From RBG-16-66-20 sp040752005 (GTDB lineage Bacteria > Pseudomonadota > Gammaproteobacteria > Burkholderiales > SG8-39), in the NCBI GenBank assembly GCA_040752005.1, contig JBFMFX010000005.1, positions 1 to 64,000 on the forward strand: DNA of 64,000 bases. Reading direction: 5' to 3'. Positions 1 to 8,314 of this stretch are shown in pieces. Numbering within the stretch: position 1 is the stretch's first letter; every line of letters begins with the position of its first letter. The translations under genes and the position numbers were made by a program. Under the pieces are notes generated by a model. That model was not told the DNA's origin. It ran no database searches and worked only from the letters and a program-made list of their open reading frames with translations.

Positions 1-402
1 TCGCTTGCCGCCGCGCGCTACCTCTTTCCCAGGGTCGCTGCCGGGCCGGCTCTTCGCCCGGCGCCGCGCTTCGAGCTGCCGGTGCGGATGCTCTTCGCCG
101 CGCTGCTGACGCTGCTCACGACAACCGTCGCCGAGCGCATCGGTACCGGCTGGACCGGCCTCGTCGCCATGTTCCCGGTGATGAGCACGCTGCTTGCCGT
201 GTTTTCGCACCGCGCCCAGGGGCCGGGTTTCGCCGCGCTCGTCCTGCGCGGGCTGGCGACCGGCCTGTACGCACTGGCGGCGTTCTGCCTCGTGGTCGCG
301 CTCGTGCTGCCGCAGGCCGGCGTCGCGGCGGCGTTCGCCGCTGCGGTCGCGGCGGCGGCGCTCGTGCAATGGGCGACCCGGCCGCGCATGACCCTCGCGT
401 AG
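1..402 (+). CDS. Integral membrane protein, 5' end cut by the window edge
   Basis: The frame is open from base 1 and ends at TAG 400-402, leaving 133 residues of a protein that begins outside the window. After a short arginine- and proline-rich loop the rest is almost wholly hydrophobic, with about three to four membrane segments. A conserved-looking stretch, TTTVAERIGTGWTGLVAMFP, sits between the first two helices. It resembles the C-terminal half of a small permease-like protein built of two similar halves, but I do not recognise a named family and infer no substrate. It could be mistaken for a 106-residue protein starting at ATG 88, but the frame clearly continues upstream. Confidence 0.6.
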   Translation, partial: SLAAARYLFPRVAAGPALRPAPRFELPVRMLFAALLTLLTTTVAERIGTGWTGLVAMFPVMSTLLAVFSHRAQGPGFAALVLRGLATGLYALAAFCLVVALVLPQAGVAAAFAAAVAAAALVQWATRPRMTLA

Positions 403-494
403 ACGCGGTGACTCCGTCCATGTCCGGGCGCCCGCTCGTGCCGCGCTGGCGCGCGGCCTGATAGACTGCACGCACCGCCTCTTTGCGCCCGCAG

Positions 495-1712
495 ATGAAG
501 TTCTTCCTCGTTGACGACGATCCTGACACGCTGGCGCTGGTGACGCGGCTGCTCGCCGGCGCCGGCCACGAGGTGATCGTGCGTTCCTCCAGCGTGGAGG
601 CGCTGCGCGAGATTCCCGAGGAGCGGCCCGATTGCGTGATCACCGACGTCATGATGCCGGTGATGGACGGGTTCGAGCTGACGCGCGAGCTGCGCCGGCG
701 CCCCGAGCTGCGAGCGATGAAAATCGTGGTGCTGTCGGCGAAGACCTACGACTTCGATCGCCGCCGGGCGAAGGAGCTCGGCGCCGACGGCTACATCACC
801 AAGCCGATAGACCGCGACAGCTTCCTGCAGGAGATCGTCGAGATCGTCACCCAGCGGGTCGCGGTGCGCTACTGGGGCGTGCATGGGACTCTGCCGGTAC
901 CCGGTCCGGAATACGTGCGCTATGGCGGCAACACCCCTTGCGTGTCGGTGGACGTGGGCGGCGAGCCGCTCACCATCTTCGACTGCGGCTCCGGGATCAA
1001 GCGGCTCTCGGACCACCTGATGAAGAACCCCGGCGAGCGCTTCTCCGGCCGCATCTTCATCTCGCACACGCACTGGGACCACATCAACACCGTGCCGTTC
1101 TTCGCGCCGCTGTACCTGCGCGGCAACCAGATCGAGCTCTTCGGGCCCTATCAGGGCGATCTCACCATCGAGCGCGCGATCAGCGCGCAGATGGAAAGCG
1201 TGTACTTTCCGGTGACGGTCCGCGAGTTCGGCGCGCGGCTGCTGTTCCGCGACCTGCGCGAGGAGACGCTGGAGTTCGGTCCCCTGCGCGTGGACACGAT
1301 GCTGCTGCGCCACCCCGGCTACTGCCTCGGCTACAAGCTGTCCTGCCGCGGCCGCACGGTGTGCTACATCACCGACAACGAGCTGTATCTGCCGACCGAT
1401 CCCCGGCACGACGCACGCTACGTCGAGCGGCTGGCGAGCTTCGTGCGCGGCGCCGACGTGCTGATCACCGACACCACCTACCGCGACCACGAGTACCCGT
1501 CGAAGGTGGACTGGGGACACTCGTGCGTGAGCCAGGTCGCCGACCTCGCCGCGCGCGCCGAGGTCAAGCGATTGCACCTGTTTCACCACGATCCGGACCA
1601 GACCGACGCCGACATTGACGCCAAGCTCGATGAGGCGCGCGAGGAGCTGGCGCGCCTGGGCGCGAAACTGCAATGCGAGGCGCCGGCCGAGGGCAGCGAG
1701 CTCGTCCTTTAG
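495..1712 (+). CDS. Response regulator receiver fused to a metallo-beta-lactamase-fold hydrolase
   Basis: This 405-residue protein has two domains. Residues 1-120 form a CheY-like receiver: acidic cluster DDD at 7-9, the likely phosphoacceptor D51 in VITDVMMP, and the conserved lysine K103 in ITKP. Residues about 123-405 form a metallo-beta-lactamase fold of the RNase Z/cyclic-nucleotide phosphodiesterase-like type, with N-terminal signature RYWGVHGTLP and zinc motif H191-T-H193-W-D195-H196. The domain normally hydrolyses phosphodiester or similar bonds; its substrate here is unknown. ATG 495 was chosen over an upstream TTG at 483 because the receiver fold begins there. No histidine kinase is adjacent, so the partner is an orphan elsewhere. 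The stop overlaps the converging flavodoxin gene by 4 bases. Confidence 0.88.
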   Translation: MKFFLVDDDPDTLALVTRLLAGAGHEVIVRSSSVEALREIPEERPDCVITDVMMPVMDGFELTRELRRRPELRAMKIVVLSAKTYDFDRRRAKELGADGYITKPIDRDSFLQEIVEIVTQRVAVRYWGVHGTLPVPGPEYVRYGGNTPCVSVDVGGEPLTIFDCGSGIKRLSDHLMKNPGERFSGRIFISHTHWDHINTVPFFAPLYLRGNQIELFGPYQGDLTIERAISAQMESVYFPVTVREFGARLLFRDLREETLEFGPLRVDTMLLRHPGYCLGYKLSCRGRTVCYITDNELYLPTDPRHDARYVERLASFVRGADVLITDTTYRDHEYPSKVDWGHSCVSQVADLAARAEVKRLHLFHHDPDQTDADIDAKLDEAREELARLGAKLQCEAPAEGSELVL

Positions 1713-2176
1713 AAAACCCCCAGCGCGAGGCCGGCGGCGAACGCGGCGCCCAGCTCCTCGCATCTGGCGAGCGTCGCCGGGGTGAGTTCCTTGAGCGCGA
1801 CGACCGGCTCGGCCTTCTTCGCCAGGCGCAGCCCGGTGACGATGCGCTCGACCGAGGCGATCGCGCCCGAGCCGTCCTGCCCGGCGGACACGAAAACCGC
1901 GTAAGGGCGCCCGTTCACCTTGCCCTCGCAGGCGTAGAAGATCCGCTCGAGGAAATCCTTCATCATCCCGGACATGTAACCGAAGTTCTCGGGCGTGCCG
2001 AGGATGAGGGCATCGGCGCCGAGCACGTCCTCGGGCCCGGTGTCGGCGCAGCGCTTCACGAGCACGCGCACGTCGGCTTCGGCGTCGGCCTCCTTGAGCG
2101 CCGCCTGCGCGCCACGCGCCACGGCTTGCGCCATCTTCACGCCATGGGTGTGATAGACGACGAGCAGCGTCTTCAT
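1709..2176 (-). CDS. Flavodoxin-like / NADPH-dependent FMN reductase family protein
   Basis: The 155-residue product starts with a flavodoxin-type beta strand and phosphate-binding loop region (MKTLLVVYHTHGVK) and carries a second FMN-contacting loop, GTPENFGYMSGMMK, around residue 63. It is expected to be a cytoplasmic FMN-binding protein or quinone/FMN reductase of the WrbA-like superfamily; the electron donor and acceptor are not evident. The start ATG 2174-2176 overlaps the mtfA stop as ATGA, so the two are probably co-translated from an mRNA starting before mtfA. The longer frame running to 2881 is an open shadow of mtfA and was not used. Confidence 0.75.
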   Translation of the reverse strand: MKTLLVVYHTHGVKMAQAVARGAQAALKEADAEADVRVLVKRCADTGPEDVLGADALILGTPENFGYMSGMMKDFLERIFYACEGKVNGRPYAVFVSAGQDGSGAIASVERIVTGLRLAKKAEPVVALKELTPATLARCEELGAAFAAGLALGVF

Positions 2177-2952
2177 GCCGCGAGCCGCCGGGCCGGGTCC
2201 TGGCGGTAGAAGCCGCGGAACAGCTCGTAGAGCGCGGGAAACTCGCGCTTGAGCGCGTTCGGCGTCTCGAAGAACGCCTCGCTCGCCACGGCGAAGAATT
2301 CCGCCTCGTCCTCGGCGGCGTACGGATCCAGCACGGTGTCGCGCCCGGCATCCACCTGCTCGCAGAAGCGCTGGAACTCGGCGTCGAAGGTTTCGATCCA
2401 CTTTTCCCGCGCCGCCCGCGTGGGCAGCGGCGGCACGCCGTCGGCCTCGCCGTCCATCATGTCCAGCTTGTGCGCGAACTCGTGGATCACGACGTTCGCA
2501 CCGCCCTCGGCGACCGAGCCGGAGTCCCCCAGCGCCTCCCACGAAAGCACCACCGGGCCGCCGGGCCATGACTCCCCCGCCAGTTCGTCGTCCCACTCGT
2601 GCACCACGCCCGCCGCGTCGGTCCGCGCCCGGCGCACGCGGAAGTCCGAGGGATGCACGACGATTCCCACCCAGCCCTCGTAGGCCGCAAGTCCCAGCTC
2701 CAGCACGAGCAGGCACGCCTGAGCCGCGATCGCGACGCGATCGGCGTCCGAGAGCACCACGCCGCCGACCGGGGTGAACTCTTTTTCGGCGAGGAAGATC
2801 ACCACCATCTCGCGCAGCCGGCGTTCCTCTTCGGACGCGAGGCCGGCGAGGAACGGCAGGCGCCTCTTCGCGCGCCGCCACAGGGCGTCGTCAATGCGAT
2901 GCCGCGCCAGGATGCGCCGTCGGCGCCAGCTTTTCAGCCAACCCATCGTCAT
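2173..2952 (-). CDS. mtfA: MtfA family zinc-dependent peptidase
   Basis: The 259-residue protein matches MtfA (Mlc titration factor A, peptidase family M90) in length and pattern. The zinc site HEFAHKLD has H157, E158 and H161, and the C-terminal part contains the family features DPYAAEDEAEFFAVASEAFF and FYRQDPARR. In enterobacteria MtfA binds the glucose regulator Mlc; whether Mlc exists here is unknown, so a general cytoplasmic peptidase role is safer. ATG 2950-2952 is preferred; ATG 2944-2946 is also possible and a TTG at 2979 would run into relA. The gene is divergent from relA with only about 10 bases between start codons. Confidence 0.85.
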   Translation of the reverse strand: MTMGWLKSWRRRRILARHRIDDALWRRAKRRLPFLAGLASEEERRLREMVVIFLAEKEFTPVGGVVLSDADRVAIAAQACLLVLELGLAAYEGWVGIVVHPSDFRVRRARTDAAGVVHEWDDELAGESWPGGPVVLSWEALGDSGSVAEGGANVVIHEFAHKLDMMDGEADGVPPLPTRAAREKWIETFDAEFQRFCEQVDAGRDTVLDPYAAEDEAEFFAVASEAFFETPNALKREFPALYELFRGFYRQDPARRLAA

Positions 2953-2957
2953 ACAAT
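2952..2957 (+). promoter_or_regulatory. Candidate -10 element of relA
   Basis: TACAAT lies 5 bases before the relA ATG. Used as a -10, transcription would begin at or within a few bases of the start codon, giving a leaderless mRNA. No good -35 is visible, and no Shine-Dalgarno precedes relA, which agrees with this reading. Confidence 0.4.
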
Positions 2958-2962
2958 AGCGC

Positions 2963-5146
2963 ATGGTCTCGGTGGTCAAATTCCATCCGCAGTCGGCGCA
3001 GGCGGCGCTCGAGCCGCTCGCCGAGGGCCTCGCCGGCGACGAGCGCGCGCTGCTTGCGCGTGCGCTCGAGTTCGCCGAGCCGCTCTACGCCGGCCAGACG
3101 CTCTCGACCGGCGAGCCGGTATGGCCGCACGCGCTCGGGCTCGCCGCCAGCCTTGCCGCGATCGGCATGGATCCGCCGACGCGCGCCGCCGGGATCCTCT
3201 TCGCCGCGCCCAAGTATCTGGAGGGCACCGAGCGGCTCGCGGCGGAGTTCGGCACCGAGGTGGCCGCGCTTGCCGCCGGGGTCGAGAAGCTCTACCGGCT
3301 GCGCGTCGCGACGCGCGCCTCGGTCGGCGAGCAGAACGAGGTGCTGCGCAAGATGGTCCTCGGCATGGTCGAGGACGTCCGCGTGGTGCTCGTCCGCCTC
3401 GCCTCGCGCACGCAGACGCTGCGCTGGCTCGCCCGCAATGCCGGCGCCGAACGCGCCGCCTACGCGCGCGAGACGCTCGACATCTACGCGCCGCTCGCCA
3501 ACCGGCTCGGCGTCTGGCAGCTCAAGTGGGAGATGGAGGACCTCGCGTTCCGCATCCTCGAACCGGAGCTGTACCGGCGCATCGCGCAGATGCTGGACGA
3601 GCGCCGCGCCGAGCGCGAGCGCTACATCGCCGAGGCGATGGCCGAGCTCGCGCGCGAGCTGGCGGCGGCCGGCATCCGCGCCAGCATCGCGGGGCGGCCC
3701 AAGCACATCTACTCGATCTGGAACAAGATGCGCGCGAAGGGGCTCGATTTCGCCGAGGTGCACGACATCCGCGCGCTGCGCATCATCGTCCCGGAGGTGA
3801 AGGACTGCTACGCGGCGCTCGGCGTGGTGCACAACCTCTGGCAGCCGATCCCGAAGGAGTTCGACGACTACATCTCGCGGCCGAAGGCCAATCTCTACCA
3901 GTCGCTGCACACCGCGGTGATCGGCCCCGGCGGCAAGACCCTGGAAGTGCAGATCCGCACCGAGGAGATGCACCGGCACGCCGAGCTCGGAATCGCGGCG
4001 CACTGGCGCTACAAGGAGGGCGCGGGCGCAAGGCGCGCCGGGCGCGCCGAGTCCGCCTTCGACGAGAAGATCGCGTGGCTGCGCCAGCTTCTCGCCTGGC
4101 GCGACGAGGTGGCCGCCGGGGCGAGCTGGGCGGAAAAGACCCGCCGCGCGGCGCTCGACGACACGATCTACGTTCTCACACCGCAGGGCAGGGTGGTGGA
4201 TCTGCCGGCGGGCTCGACACCGGTGGACTTCGCCTACGCGCTGCACACCGAGCTCGGCCACCGCTGCCGGGGCGCGAAAGTGGACGGCCAGATGGTGCCG
4301 CTCAACACCCCGCTCGCCAGCGGCCAGCGCGTCGAGATCGTCGCCGCCAAGTCGGGCGGGCCCTCGCGCGACTGGCTCAACCCCGAGCTCGGGTACGTAC
4401 GCAGCCCGCGCGCGCGCCAGAAGCTGCGCCAATGGTTCAACGCGCAGGCGCTCGCCGAAACGGTGGCGGCCGGGCGCGCGATCGTCGAGCGCGAGGCGCG
4501 GCGCGAGAAGGCGCGCGAGGCGAGTCTGGAGGAGCTGGCGCGCAAGCTCGGTTTCGCGAAGCCGGAGGAGCTTTTCGCCGCGGTCGCGCGCGACGAGGTG
4601 AACCTGCGCCAGCTCCAGACGGCGCTGCGCGAGCTGAAGGGGGCGACCGCCTCGGCGGCGGCGGCGCCGGCGGCGGCGCCGCGGCGCCCGCGCCCGCAGG
4701 GCGCGGGCGCAGTGCTTGTCGTCGGCGTGGACCGGCTGATGACGCAGCTTGCGCGTTGCTGCAAGCCGCTGCCGCCGGATCCGGTGCGCGGGTTCGTGAC
4801 GCGCGGCAAGGGCGTGTCGGTGCACCGCGAAGACTGCCCGAGCCTGAAGCGACTGGCCGAGCGCTCGCCCGAGCGCTTGACCGAAGTGGCGTGGGGAACG
4901 CCGAAGGACGGCACGAGGTATCCGGTGGACGTGCTCGTCTCCGCCGCCGACCGCAAGGGGCTGCTGCGCGACGTCGGCGAGGCGCTCGCGCGCGCCGGGA
5001 TCAACGTCACCTCGGTGCGCACGCAGAGCCGCGATGAGATCGCCCATATGCGCTTCGGCTTCGAGGTGGCGGACACCGCGCACCTGAAGCGCGCACTGGA
5101 TGCGGTGAAAGAGGTGCGCGGAGTGATCCGCGTCGCGCGCGGCTAG
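2963..5146 (+). CDS. relA: RelA-type (p)ppGpp synthetase
   Basis: The 727-residue protein has the full long-RSH layout: pseudo-hydrolase domain (about 40-190), synthetase domain with GRPKHIYSIWNKM and QIRTEEMHRHAELG (about 230-360), TGS domain (about 395-455), helical and zinc-finger region with ARCCKPLPPD (about 590-640), and a C-terminal ACT domain. The hydrolase region lacks the catalytic His-Asp pair (FAAPKYLE replaces it) and the synthetase has the acidic EFDD motif typical of RelA rather than SpoT. It should therefore make pppGpp/ppGpp on starved ribosomes but not degrade it. A separate SpoT is expected elsewhere. Start ATG 2963 has no Shine-Dalgarno. Confidence 0.95.
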   Translation: MVSVVKFHPQSAQAALEPLAEGLAGDERALLARALEFAEPLYAGQTLSTGEPVWPHALGLAASLAAIGMDPPTRAAGILFAAPKYLEGTERLAAEFGTEVAALAAGVEKLYRLRVATRASVGEQNEVLRKMVLGMVEDVRVVLVRLASRTQTLRWLARNAGAERAAYARETLDIYAPLANRLGVWQLKWEMEDLAFRILEPELYRRIAQMLDERRAERERYIAEAMAELARELAAAGIRASIAGRPKHIYSIWNKMRAKGLDFAEVHDIRALRIIVPEVKDCYAALGVVHNLWQPIPKEFDDYISRPKANLYQSLHTAVIGPGGKTLEVQIRTEEMHRHAELGIAAHWRYKEGAGARRAGRAESAFDEKIAWLRQLLAWRDEVAAGASWAEKTRRAALDDTIYVLTPQGRVVDLPAGSTPVDFAYALHTELGHRCRGAKVDGQMVPLNTPLASGQRVEIVAAKSGGPSRDWLNPELGYVRSPRARQKLRQWFNAQALAETVAAGRAIVEREARREKAREASLEELARKLGFAKPEELFAAVARDEVNLRQLQTALRELKGATASAAAAPAAAPRRPRPQGAGAVLVVGVDRLMTQLARCCKPLPPDPVRGFVTRGKGVSVHREDCPSLKRLAERSPERLTEVAWGTPKDGTRYPVDVLVSAADRKGLLRDVGEALARAGINVTSVRTQSRDEIAHMRFGFEVADTAHLKRALDAVKEVRGVIRVARG

Positions 5147-5174
5147 CGCGCCACGCGCGCAGGGAGGACTGCGG

Positions 5175-5996
5175 GTGGAGGGCTTTCTCGGTCATCCGGC
5201 GGTGCAGGCCGTGCTCGCGCCCTTCGCCGCAGGTCTCGCAGTTGCGTTCGCGCTCGCCGCGGTGCGGCTTGCCGGGCTCGCGGTGGCGGCGGGGCTTGCC
5301 GCCGCCGTCGCGCTGATCGGAGGCTTTGCGTTTCCGCCGGTATCCGCCCAGCAGAAGGTGCTGCTGCTCGCGCTCGCTGCCCCGGCGCTCGGCGTGCTCG
5401 CCGACCTCGCGTTCAAGCCGGCGCGCGCGGCAGGGCCGGTGCTCGGTGCGATTTTCGGACTGGCCGCGGTGTGGGTGGCCTGGAATTTTCTGCGGCAGAA
5501 GGAACTGGCGATGGCCGTCGCCGCCGGCGCGGGCCTCGCGGCGCTTGCCGGATGGACCACCGCGGCGTTCTTCGCGCTGCGCGGCGAGCCGGTGCGCGCC
5601 GGGGCCGCGGCACTCGCCTTCGGCTTCGGGGTGGGAGCGAGCGCGCTGCTGTCGGCTGCCGCCTCCTACGGCCAGTACGGCATGGCCTTGGGGGCGGGCG
5701 CCGGCGCTTTTCTGCTGGCGCAGCTTGCGTTCGGCAGGCCGATCGCCGCCGGCGCCACGCTCACGCTCGGCGCTGGCGTCGCCGGCGGCCTGCTCCTGGT
5801 CGGCACGGTGCTCGGGGCGCAATTGCCGTGGTATGCGGCCCTCGCGCTCTCGCTAGTGCCGCTCGCCGTGCGCCTGCCGCTGCCGCGCGCCGGGCTCTGG
5901 GCGCAGACGCTGCTTGCCGGGCTCTACGGCGGAATAGTCGCCGCGCTCGCCTGTTTACTGTCCTGGCCCGGGGTGCAGGAACGCCTCGGGCTTTGA
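5175..5996 (+). CDS. Polytopic membrane protein of unknown function
   Basis: This 273-residue product is hydrophobic nearly throughout and could form about eight to nine membrane helices separated by very short loops; it lacks recognisable catalytic or ligand motifs. Start GTG 5175 follows a good Shine-Dalgarno (AGGGAGG, 5161-5167). It begins 28 bases after relA and may be transcribed with it. I do not recognise the family. Confidence 0.7.
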   Translation: MEGFLGHPAVQAVLAPFAAGLAVAFALAAVRLAGLAVAAGLAAAVALIGGFAFPPVSAQQKVLLLALAAPALGVLADLAFKPARAAGPVLGAIFGLAAVWVAWNFLRQKELAMAVAAGAGLAALAGWTTAAFFALRGEPVRAGAAALAFGFGVGASALLSAAASYGQYGMALGAGAGAFLLAQLAFGRPIAAGATLTLGAGVAGGLLLVGTVLGAQLPWYAALALSLVPLAVRLPLPRAGLWAQTLLAGLYGGIVAALACLLSWPGVQERLGL

Positions 5997-6026
5997 TCGT
6001 CCATCCACCGGAAAGGAGAAGAAGGA

Positions 6027-6614
6027 ATGAAGAAGTGTGTATTGGCCGTGCTGGCGTGCACGCTGCCTTGCGTTGCGGCGGCCGCGCCTGAGAGCTACAC
6101 GATCGACCCGTACCATACCTATCCGTATTTCGAGGTGGACCATCTGGGGGTCTCGAACATGCGCGGCATGTTCCGCAAGACGACCGGCAAGTTCACAATA
6201 GACCGCGCCGCGAAGACCGGATCGGTCGAGCTGGTGGTCGAGACCGCCTCGATTGACACCGGCGACAACGAAAAGGGCAACCGCCCGCGCTCGCGTGACG
6301 AGCACCTGCGCGCGGCCGATTTCTTCAATGTCGCCGAATTCCCGCAGATGACGTTCCGCTCAACGGCGGTGAAATTCTCCGGCGACAATCCGGTGGAGGT
6401 CGCCGGGAATCTGACGCTGCTCGGCGTCACCCGGCCGCTCACCCTGAAGGTCGAGCGCTGGGTCTGCAAGGACAATCCGATGAACAAGCGGCCGATGTGC
6501 GGCGGCAACGCCTCGGGAACGCTCAAGCGCTCCGACTTCGGGATGAAGTACGGCATTCCCGCAATCGGCGACGAAGTGAAGCTTTATTTCGAAATCGAGG
6601 GCTATCGGGACTGA
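6027..6614 (+). CDS. YceI family periplasmic lipid-binding-type protein
   Basis: The 195-residue product has a clear Sec signal peptide (MKKCVLAVLACTLPCVAAAA) followed by the YceI lipocalin-like beta barrel: SYTIDPYHTYPYFEVDHLGVS, then DEHLRAADFFNVAEFPQMTF and the terminal KRSDFGMKYGIPAIGDEVKL. YceI-like proteins bind isoprenoid or other amphiphilic molecules in the periplasm and are often found near cytochromes, as here (two c-type cytochrome genes follow). A strong Shine-Dalgarno (AAAGGAGAAGAAGG) precedes ATG 6027. Confidence 0.92.
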   Translation: MKKCVLAVLACTLPCVAAAAPESYTIDPYHTYPYFEVDHLGVSNMRGMFRKTTGKFTIDRAAKTGSVELVVETASIDTGDNEKGNRPRSRDEHLRAADFFNVAEFPQMTFRSTAVKFSGDNPVEVAGNLTLLGVTRPLTLKVERWVCKDNPMNKRPMCGGNASGTLKRSDFGMKYGIPAIGDEVKLYFEIEGYRD

Positions 6615-6745
6615 CCGCCCGCGCGCCACGGGAATAATCTCCTGTGCGCGCCGTTTACGCAGGGTACGCCCGCGCGCCGCGCGAGCACGGTTCGAAGGGG
6701 CTTGCCGCGCGGGCGCGGAATGCTTTCATGAGCGGAGGGGACAGG

Positions 6746-7204
6746 ATGAAAATCAGGCGGATGGCAATGGGTGTGGTCGCGGCGTTCGGCGCCGCGATCG
6801 CGGTGCAGGCCGTGGCGCAGGTCAAGCCGGAGATCCTCGTCAAGCAGCGCCAGGCGGCGATGACGCTGATCGGAAAGTACTTCGGACCGCTGGGGGCGAT
6901 GGTGAAGGGGACCGCCCCCTACAATGCGGCGGTCGTGCAGCGCAACGCGGGATATCTGGAGGTGCTCGCGCAGATGCCGTGGGACGGTTTCCATGAGAGC
7001 ACCAAGGGCGAAAAGAGCGCCGCGCTGCCGGCAGTGTGGGAAAAAGCGGCCGAATTCAAGCAGGCGCAGGAGCGCCTGCAAAGCGAGGTCGCGAAGCTGG
7101 TGCAGGTCGCGAAAGGCGGTGACGAAGCGTCGGTGAAGAACCAGATCGCCGCGGTTTCCCGCGCCTGCGGCGGCTGTCACGACAATTTCCGCGAGAAGCG
7201 CTGA
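6746..7204 (+). CDS. Class II cytochrome c (cytochrome c'-type)
   Basis: The 152-residue precursor has a signal peptide ending near AVQAVAQ and a mostly helical mature domain with the single haem site CGGCH close to the C-terminus, the hallmark of class II cytochromes c (cytochrome c'/c-556). It is exported and haem is attached in the periplasm. Cytochromes c' bind NO or serve as electron carriers; the exact role here is open. ATG 6746 follows the Shine-Dalgarno GCGGAGGGG; an in-frame start at 6644 would put 34 extra residues before the signal peptide and is rejected. The dihaem cytochrome gene follows after 25 bases. Confidence 0.9.
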   Translation: MKIRRMAMGVVAAFGAAIAVQAVAQVKPEILVKQRQAAMTLIGKYFGPLGAMVKGTAPYNAAVVQRNAGYLEVLAQMPWDGFHESTKGEKSAALPAVWEKAAEFKQAQERLQSEVAKLVQVAKGGDEASVKNQIAAVSRACGGCHDNFREKR

Positions 7205-7229
7205 GACGCCGGGCGCTCGCGTCGGACGG

Positions 7230-8084
7230 TTGCGAGCGCCCGCCCTCGCGTTCGGGGCGGCGCTGCTCGCCCTTGCCTTCGGCGCCAGCGCCCAGGGCGA
7301 TGTCAAGCGCGGCCTTTATCTGTCACAGGCGGCGGGTTGTTTCGGCTGCCACACCGAGGCGCGCGAGGGCGCCCAGCCCTACGCCGGCGGCCGTGCGATC
7401 GCCACACCGTTCGGAACCTTTTACGGCCCCAACATCACGCCGCATCCACAGGTGGGCATCGGCCGCTGGCGCGAGTCCGACTTCATCCGCGCCATGCGAT
7501 ACGGCGTGCGCCCGGATGGCGCGCACTACTACCCGGTCTTTCCTTATCCCTCCTATACGAAGATCACCGACGCCGACCTGCGCGACCTGTGGGCGTACCT
7601 GAGGAGCCTTGCGCCGAGCGACCGGCCGAGCCGGCCGCACGAGCTTCGATTTCCGTTCGGCTGGCGCTTCCTTCTCACGGGCTGGAAGTGGCTGTACTTC
7701 AGACCCGGGCCGTTCGTGCCCGATCCGGCGAAGAGCGCCGTGCTCAACCGCGGCGCGTATCTCGTCGAAGGTCTCGGTCATTGCGGCGAATGCCATACGC
7801 CGCGCAACTTTCTCGGCGGGCCGAAGCGCGACCGACACCTGGCGGGTGCGAAGTTGCCCGACGGCAAGCGCGCCCCCAACCTCACCCCGGCGCGCCTGGC
7901 AAAGCTGGACGATGCCGAGCTGAAGGACATCCTGCGCACCGCGATGACCGCCGAAGGCGACGTGCTCGCCGAGGCCATGGCCGAGGTGGTGCGAAACACC
8001 ACCAGTCGGCTTGCCCCGGCCGATCTGGAGGCCGTCATCGCCTACCTGCGCTCGCTTGCCGCGATCCCCGACGAGCCGAAGTAG
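7230..8084 (+). CDS. Dihaem cytochrome c
   Basis: The 284-residue precursor has a signal peptide cleaved near ALAFGASAQ and two class I cytochrome domains with haem sites CFGCH (about residue 37) and CGECH (about residue 186). The layout resembles the membrane-associated cytochrome subunits of periplasmic alcohol/aldehyde or sulfur dehydrogenases, but no dehydrogenase is adjacent, so the electron donor is unknown. The only plausible start is TTG 7230 directly before the signal peptide. It lies 25 bases after the cytochrome c' gene and is probably co-transcribed with it. Confidence 0.85.
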   Translation: MRAPALAFGAALLALAFGASAQGDVKRGLYLSQAAGCFGCHTEAREGAQPYAGGRAIATPFGTFYGPNITPHPQVGIGRWRESDFIRAMRYGVRPDGAHYYPVFPYPSYTKITDADLRDLWAYLRSLAPSDRPSRPHELRFPFGWRFLLTGWKWLYFRPGPFVPDPAKSAVLNRGAYLVEGLGHCGECHTPRNFLGGPKRDRHLAGAKLPDGKRAPNLTPARLAKLDDAELKDILRTAMTAEGDVLAEAMAEVVRNTTSRLAPADLEAVIAYLRSLAAIPDEPK

Positions 8085-8114
8085 GCGGGCGGTGTTGTAG
8101 AATCCGCGCGTCCC

Positions 8115-8191
8115 AGGCGCGTAGCTCAGCTGGTTAGAGCACTACCTTGACATGGTAGGGGTCGTTGGTTCGAGTCCAATCGCGCCTACCA
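8115..8191 (+). tRNA. tRNA-Val (anticodon GAC)
   Basis: The 77-base sequence folds into a full cloverleaf: acceptor AGGCGCG pairs with CGCGCCT, the anticodon stem is CTACC/GGTAG, and the anticodon GAC is at 8149-8151. The T arm carries GGTTCGAGTCC. CCA is encoded. A TAGAAT -10 element (8098-8103) lies 11 bases upstream. The tRNA may be co-transcribed with thrS. Confidence 0.97.
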
Positions 8192-8253
8192 ATCGTTGGG
8201 ACGGACGCCGGGGTGCGTAGCCTGCGGCCGCACGGCGGCGCCGTCCGTAACTC

Positions 8254-8296
8254 CGCGCATAGGAACGAACGCGGAAGGCGCGCCGTTCCATGCGCG
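8254..8296 (+). promoter_or_regulatory. Long hairpin in the thrS leader
   Basis: CGCGCAT (8254-8260) and GGAACG (8262-8267) pair with CGTTCC (8284-8289) and ATGCGCG (8290-8296), a 13-bp stem with one bulged A, ending 18 bases before the thrS GTG. A second GC-rich inverted repeat lies just upstream (about 8201-8249). In E. coli the thrS leader folds like tRNA-Thr and mediates autorepression; a similar role is inferred here only by position. Confidence 0.4.
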
Positions 8297-8314
8297 GTTC
8301 TGTTTTGAGGGCGC

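Noticed and set aside
18..2351. Minus-strand open frame of 777 codons
   Set aside because: It is antisense to the receiver/hydrolase fusion and off-frame with mtfA; composition is Arg/Ala/His rich with no domain.
2963..5146. SpoT (bifunctional) assignment for the RSH gene
   Set aside because: The His-Asp pair of the hydrolase is missing and the synthetase has the RelA-type EFDD motif.
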